DNA of 13,999 nt, from the NCBI GenBank assembly GCA_030598355.1, contig JAUVQD010000010.1, forward strand, positions 1-13,999, in the 5' to 3' direction. A program made the position numbers and the translations under genes. The notes beneath the pieces were generated by a model. The model was given only the letters and a program-made list of their open reading frames with translations, ran no database searches and was not told where the DNA came from. The first letter of the stretch is position 1; each line of letters opens with the position of its first letter. Shown one piece after another: positions 13,481 to 13,999 of this stretch. Source of the DNA: Actinomycetes bacterium. GTDB taxonomy: Bacteria > Actinomycetota > Aquicultoria > CAJVYJ01 > JAUVQD01.

Positions 13481-13999
13481 ATTAAAGACCAGCCGGTTTT
13501 TTCACCGCAGACCAAGTTTAGAATTGTGCTCGAAGCTATATCTCAAGAGCGCACTATCCCCGAGTTGGCTCATGATTACCAGGTCGAGCCGGAAATAATC
13601 GATATCTGGACCCAGGAGTTTAAAGCCAAAGGGCATAAAGCTTTTGAGCTGGACGATGAGTTGCCGATAGAGACCCGGAGCATCTGGGGCAGGATCCTTC
13701 TAATCATTATCATTATCTTACTTCTTCTTACCTTGTTCTGGCCCTGCGGCAATGAAAAAGATCTGGAAAAAGCGACGCCGCGTAAGCCTACAAAGGGCGT
13801 TGTGGGTCGCACAAATTATGAAATTCTAGACACTGAAGTGCATCCGGACATGGCCAGGGCTAAGTGGACAATCTTAAGCGTGACCTTTAATGTCACAAAC
13901 CTGGCTGCCAAAGCGCGTCCGCTCGACTATACGATGGTTCAGCTAAGAGATGAGTTTGGCAATGAGTTTAAATTCAACCTACCGGAGACTAATAGGCAC
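13481..13999 (+). CDS. Transposase-type HTH fused to a transmembrane helix and DUF4352-like domain, 3' end missing
   Basis: The frame from ATT at 13481 stays open for 173 codons to the window edge. Residues 9-55 (QTKFRIVLEAISQERTI, then PELAHDYQVEPEIIDIWTQE) match the helix-turn-helix of IS3/IS911 OrfA transposases (HTH_Tnp_1). After an acidic linker, residues 69-87 form a transmembrane helix (ILLIIIIILLLLTLFW). Residues 107-173 (GRTNYEILDTE, then ILSVTFNVTNLAAKARPLDY and VQLRDEFGNEF) resemble DUF4352-type immunoglobulin-like domains of Gram-positive surface proteins. I infer a membrane protein with a cytoplasmic DNA-binding-like head, not an active transposase. No ATG, GTG or TTG lies between the upstream in-frame stop (13478-13480) and the HTH. 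AGGAGG ends ten bases before ATT, which may be a rare start, or a mutated or misread ATG. The first internal GTG (13526) would remove part of the HTH. It follows the NHL gene by 54 bases. Confidence 0.7.
   Translation, partial: MKDQPVFSPQTKFRIVLEAISQERTIPELAHDYQVEPEIIDIWTQEFKAKGHKAFELDDELPIETRSIWGRILLIIIIILLLLTLFWPCGNEKDLEKATPRKPTKGVVGRTNYEILDTEVHPDMARAKWTILSVTFNVTNLAAKARPLDYTMVQLRDEFGNEFKFNLPETNRH

Noticed and set aside
13481..13999. Annotation as an active IS3-family transposase
   Set aside because: Only the HTH part is present. The same frame continues into a membrane helix and a surface-type domain, and no DDE domain, second frame or terminal inverted repeat is visible.

Overview
The window reads as part of the chromosome of an anaerobic or facultatively anaerobic bacterium with extensive extracytoplasmic electron transfer. 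All recognisable genes lie on the + strand. No rRNA, tRNA, CRISPR array or intact insertion sequence was seen, and no gene-free stretch exceeds about 200 bases. The taxon cannot be fixed from sequence alone. A GerMN-domain lipoprotein, AGGAGG-type ribosome binding sites, sigma70/sigmaA-type promoters, lipobox proteins, a murA-fabZ pair and a surface-type jelly-roll module favour a Terrabacteria lineage (Actinobacteriota- or Firmicutes-like). This is inference, and a deltaproteobacterial-type host is not excluded.

Region 1 (1-3565) holds cell-envelope and housekeeping genes: the 3' part of a family-2 glycosyltransferase with a TPR tail, murA (peptidoglycan precursor synthesis), fabZ (fatty-acid elongation) and a GerMN-domain lipoprotein with its own promoter.

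Region 2 (about 3595-11576) is a multihaem electron-transfer locus. In order it has a five-helix dihaem cytochrome b, a 7-haem cytochrome c, an 18-haem cytochrome c with two repeat architectures, a membrane-anchored cytochrome c with 7 CXXCH plus one CX3CH motif, a small NTF2/IMS-like lipoprotein, a cytoplasmic polyferredoxin-like Fe-S protein, and a 9-haem cytochrome c with a carbohydrate-binding-like jelly roll inserted between haems 1 and 2. Together the four c-type cytochromes carry 42 predicted haem attachment sites (41 CXXCH, 1 CX3CH). A plausible reading is a conduit from quinol or Fe-S carriers through the dihaem b protein, along large cytochromes, to a surface cytochrome. The direction of flow and the terminal partner cannot be read from sequence. 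Promoter-like sequences precede the cytochrome b gene (with a near-palindromic operator candidate) and the lipoprotein gene, so the locus may contain two transcription units. No cytochrome c maturation genes are in the window.

Region 3 (about 11593-13999) has three single-pass membrane proteins: a TPR protein, a six-bladed NHL propeller protein, and a 3'-truncated chimera that joins an IS3/IS911 transposase-type helix-turn-helix to a transmembrane helix and a DUF4352-like outer domain. The chimera has no ATG/GTG/TTG start ahead of its HTH. It has a strong AGGAGG followed by an ATT codon, within a leader containing an 8-bp inverted repeat. This chimera and the jelly-roll cytochrome are the most unusual items in the window.
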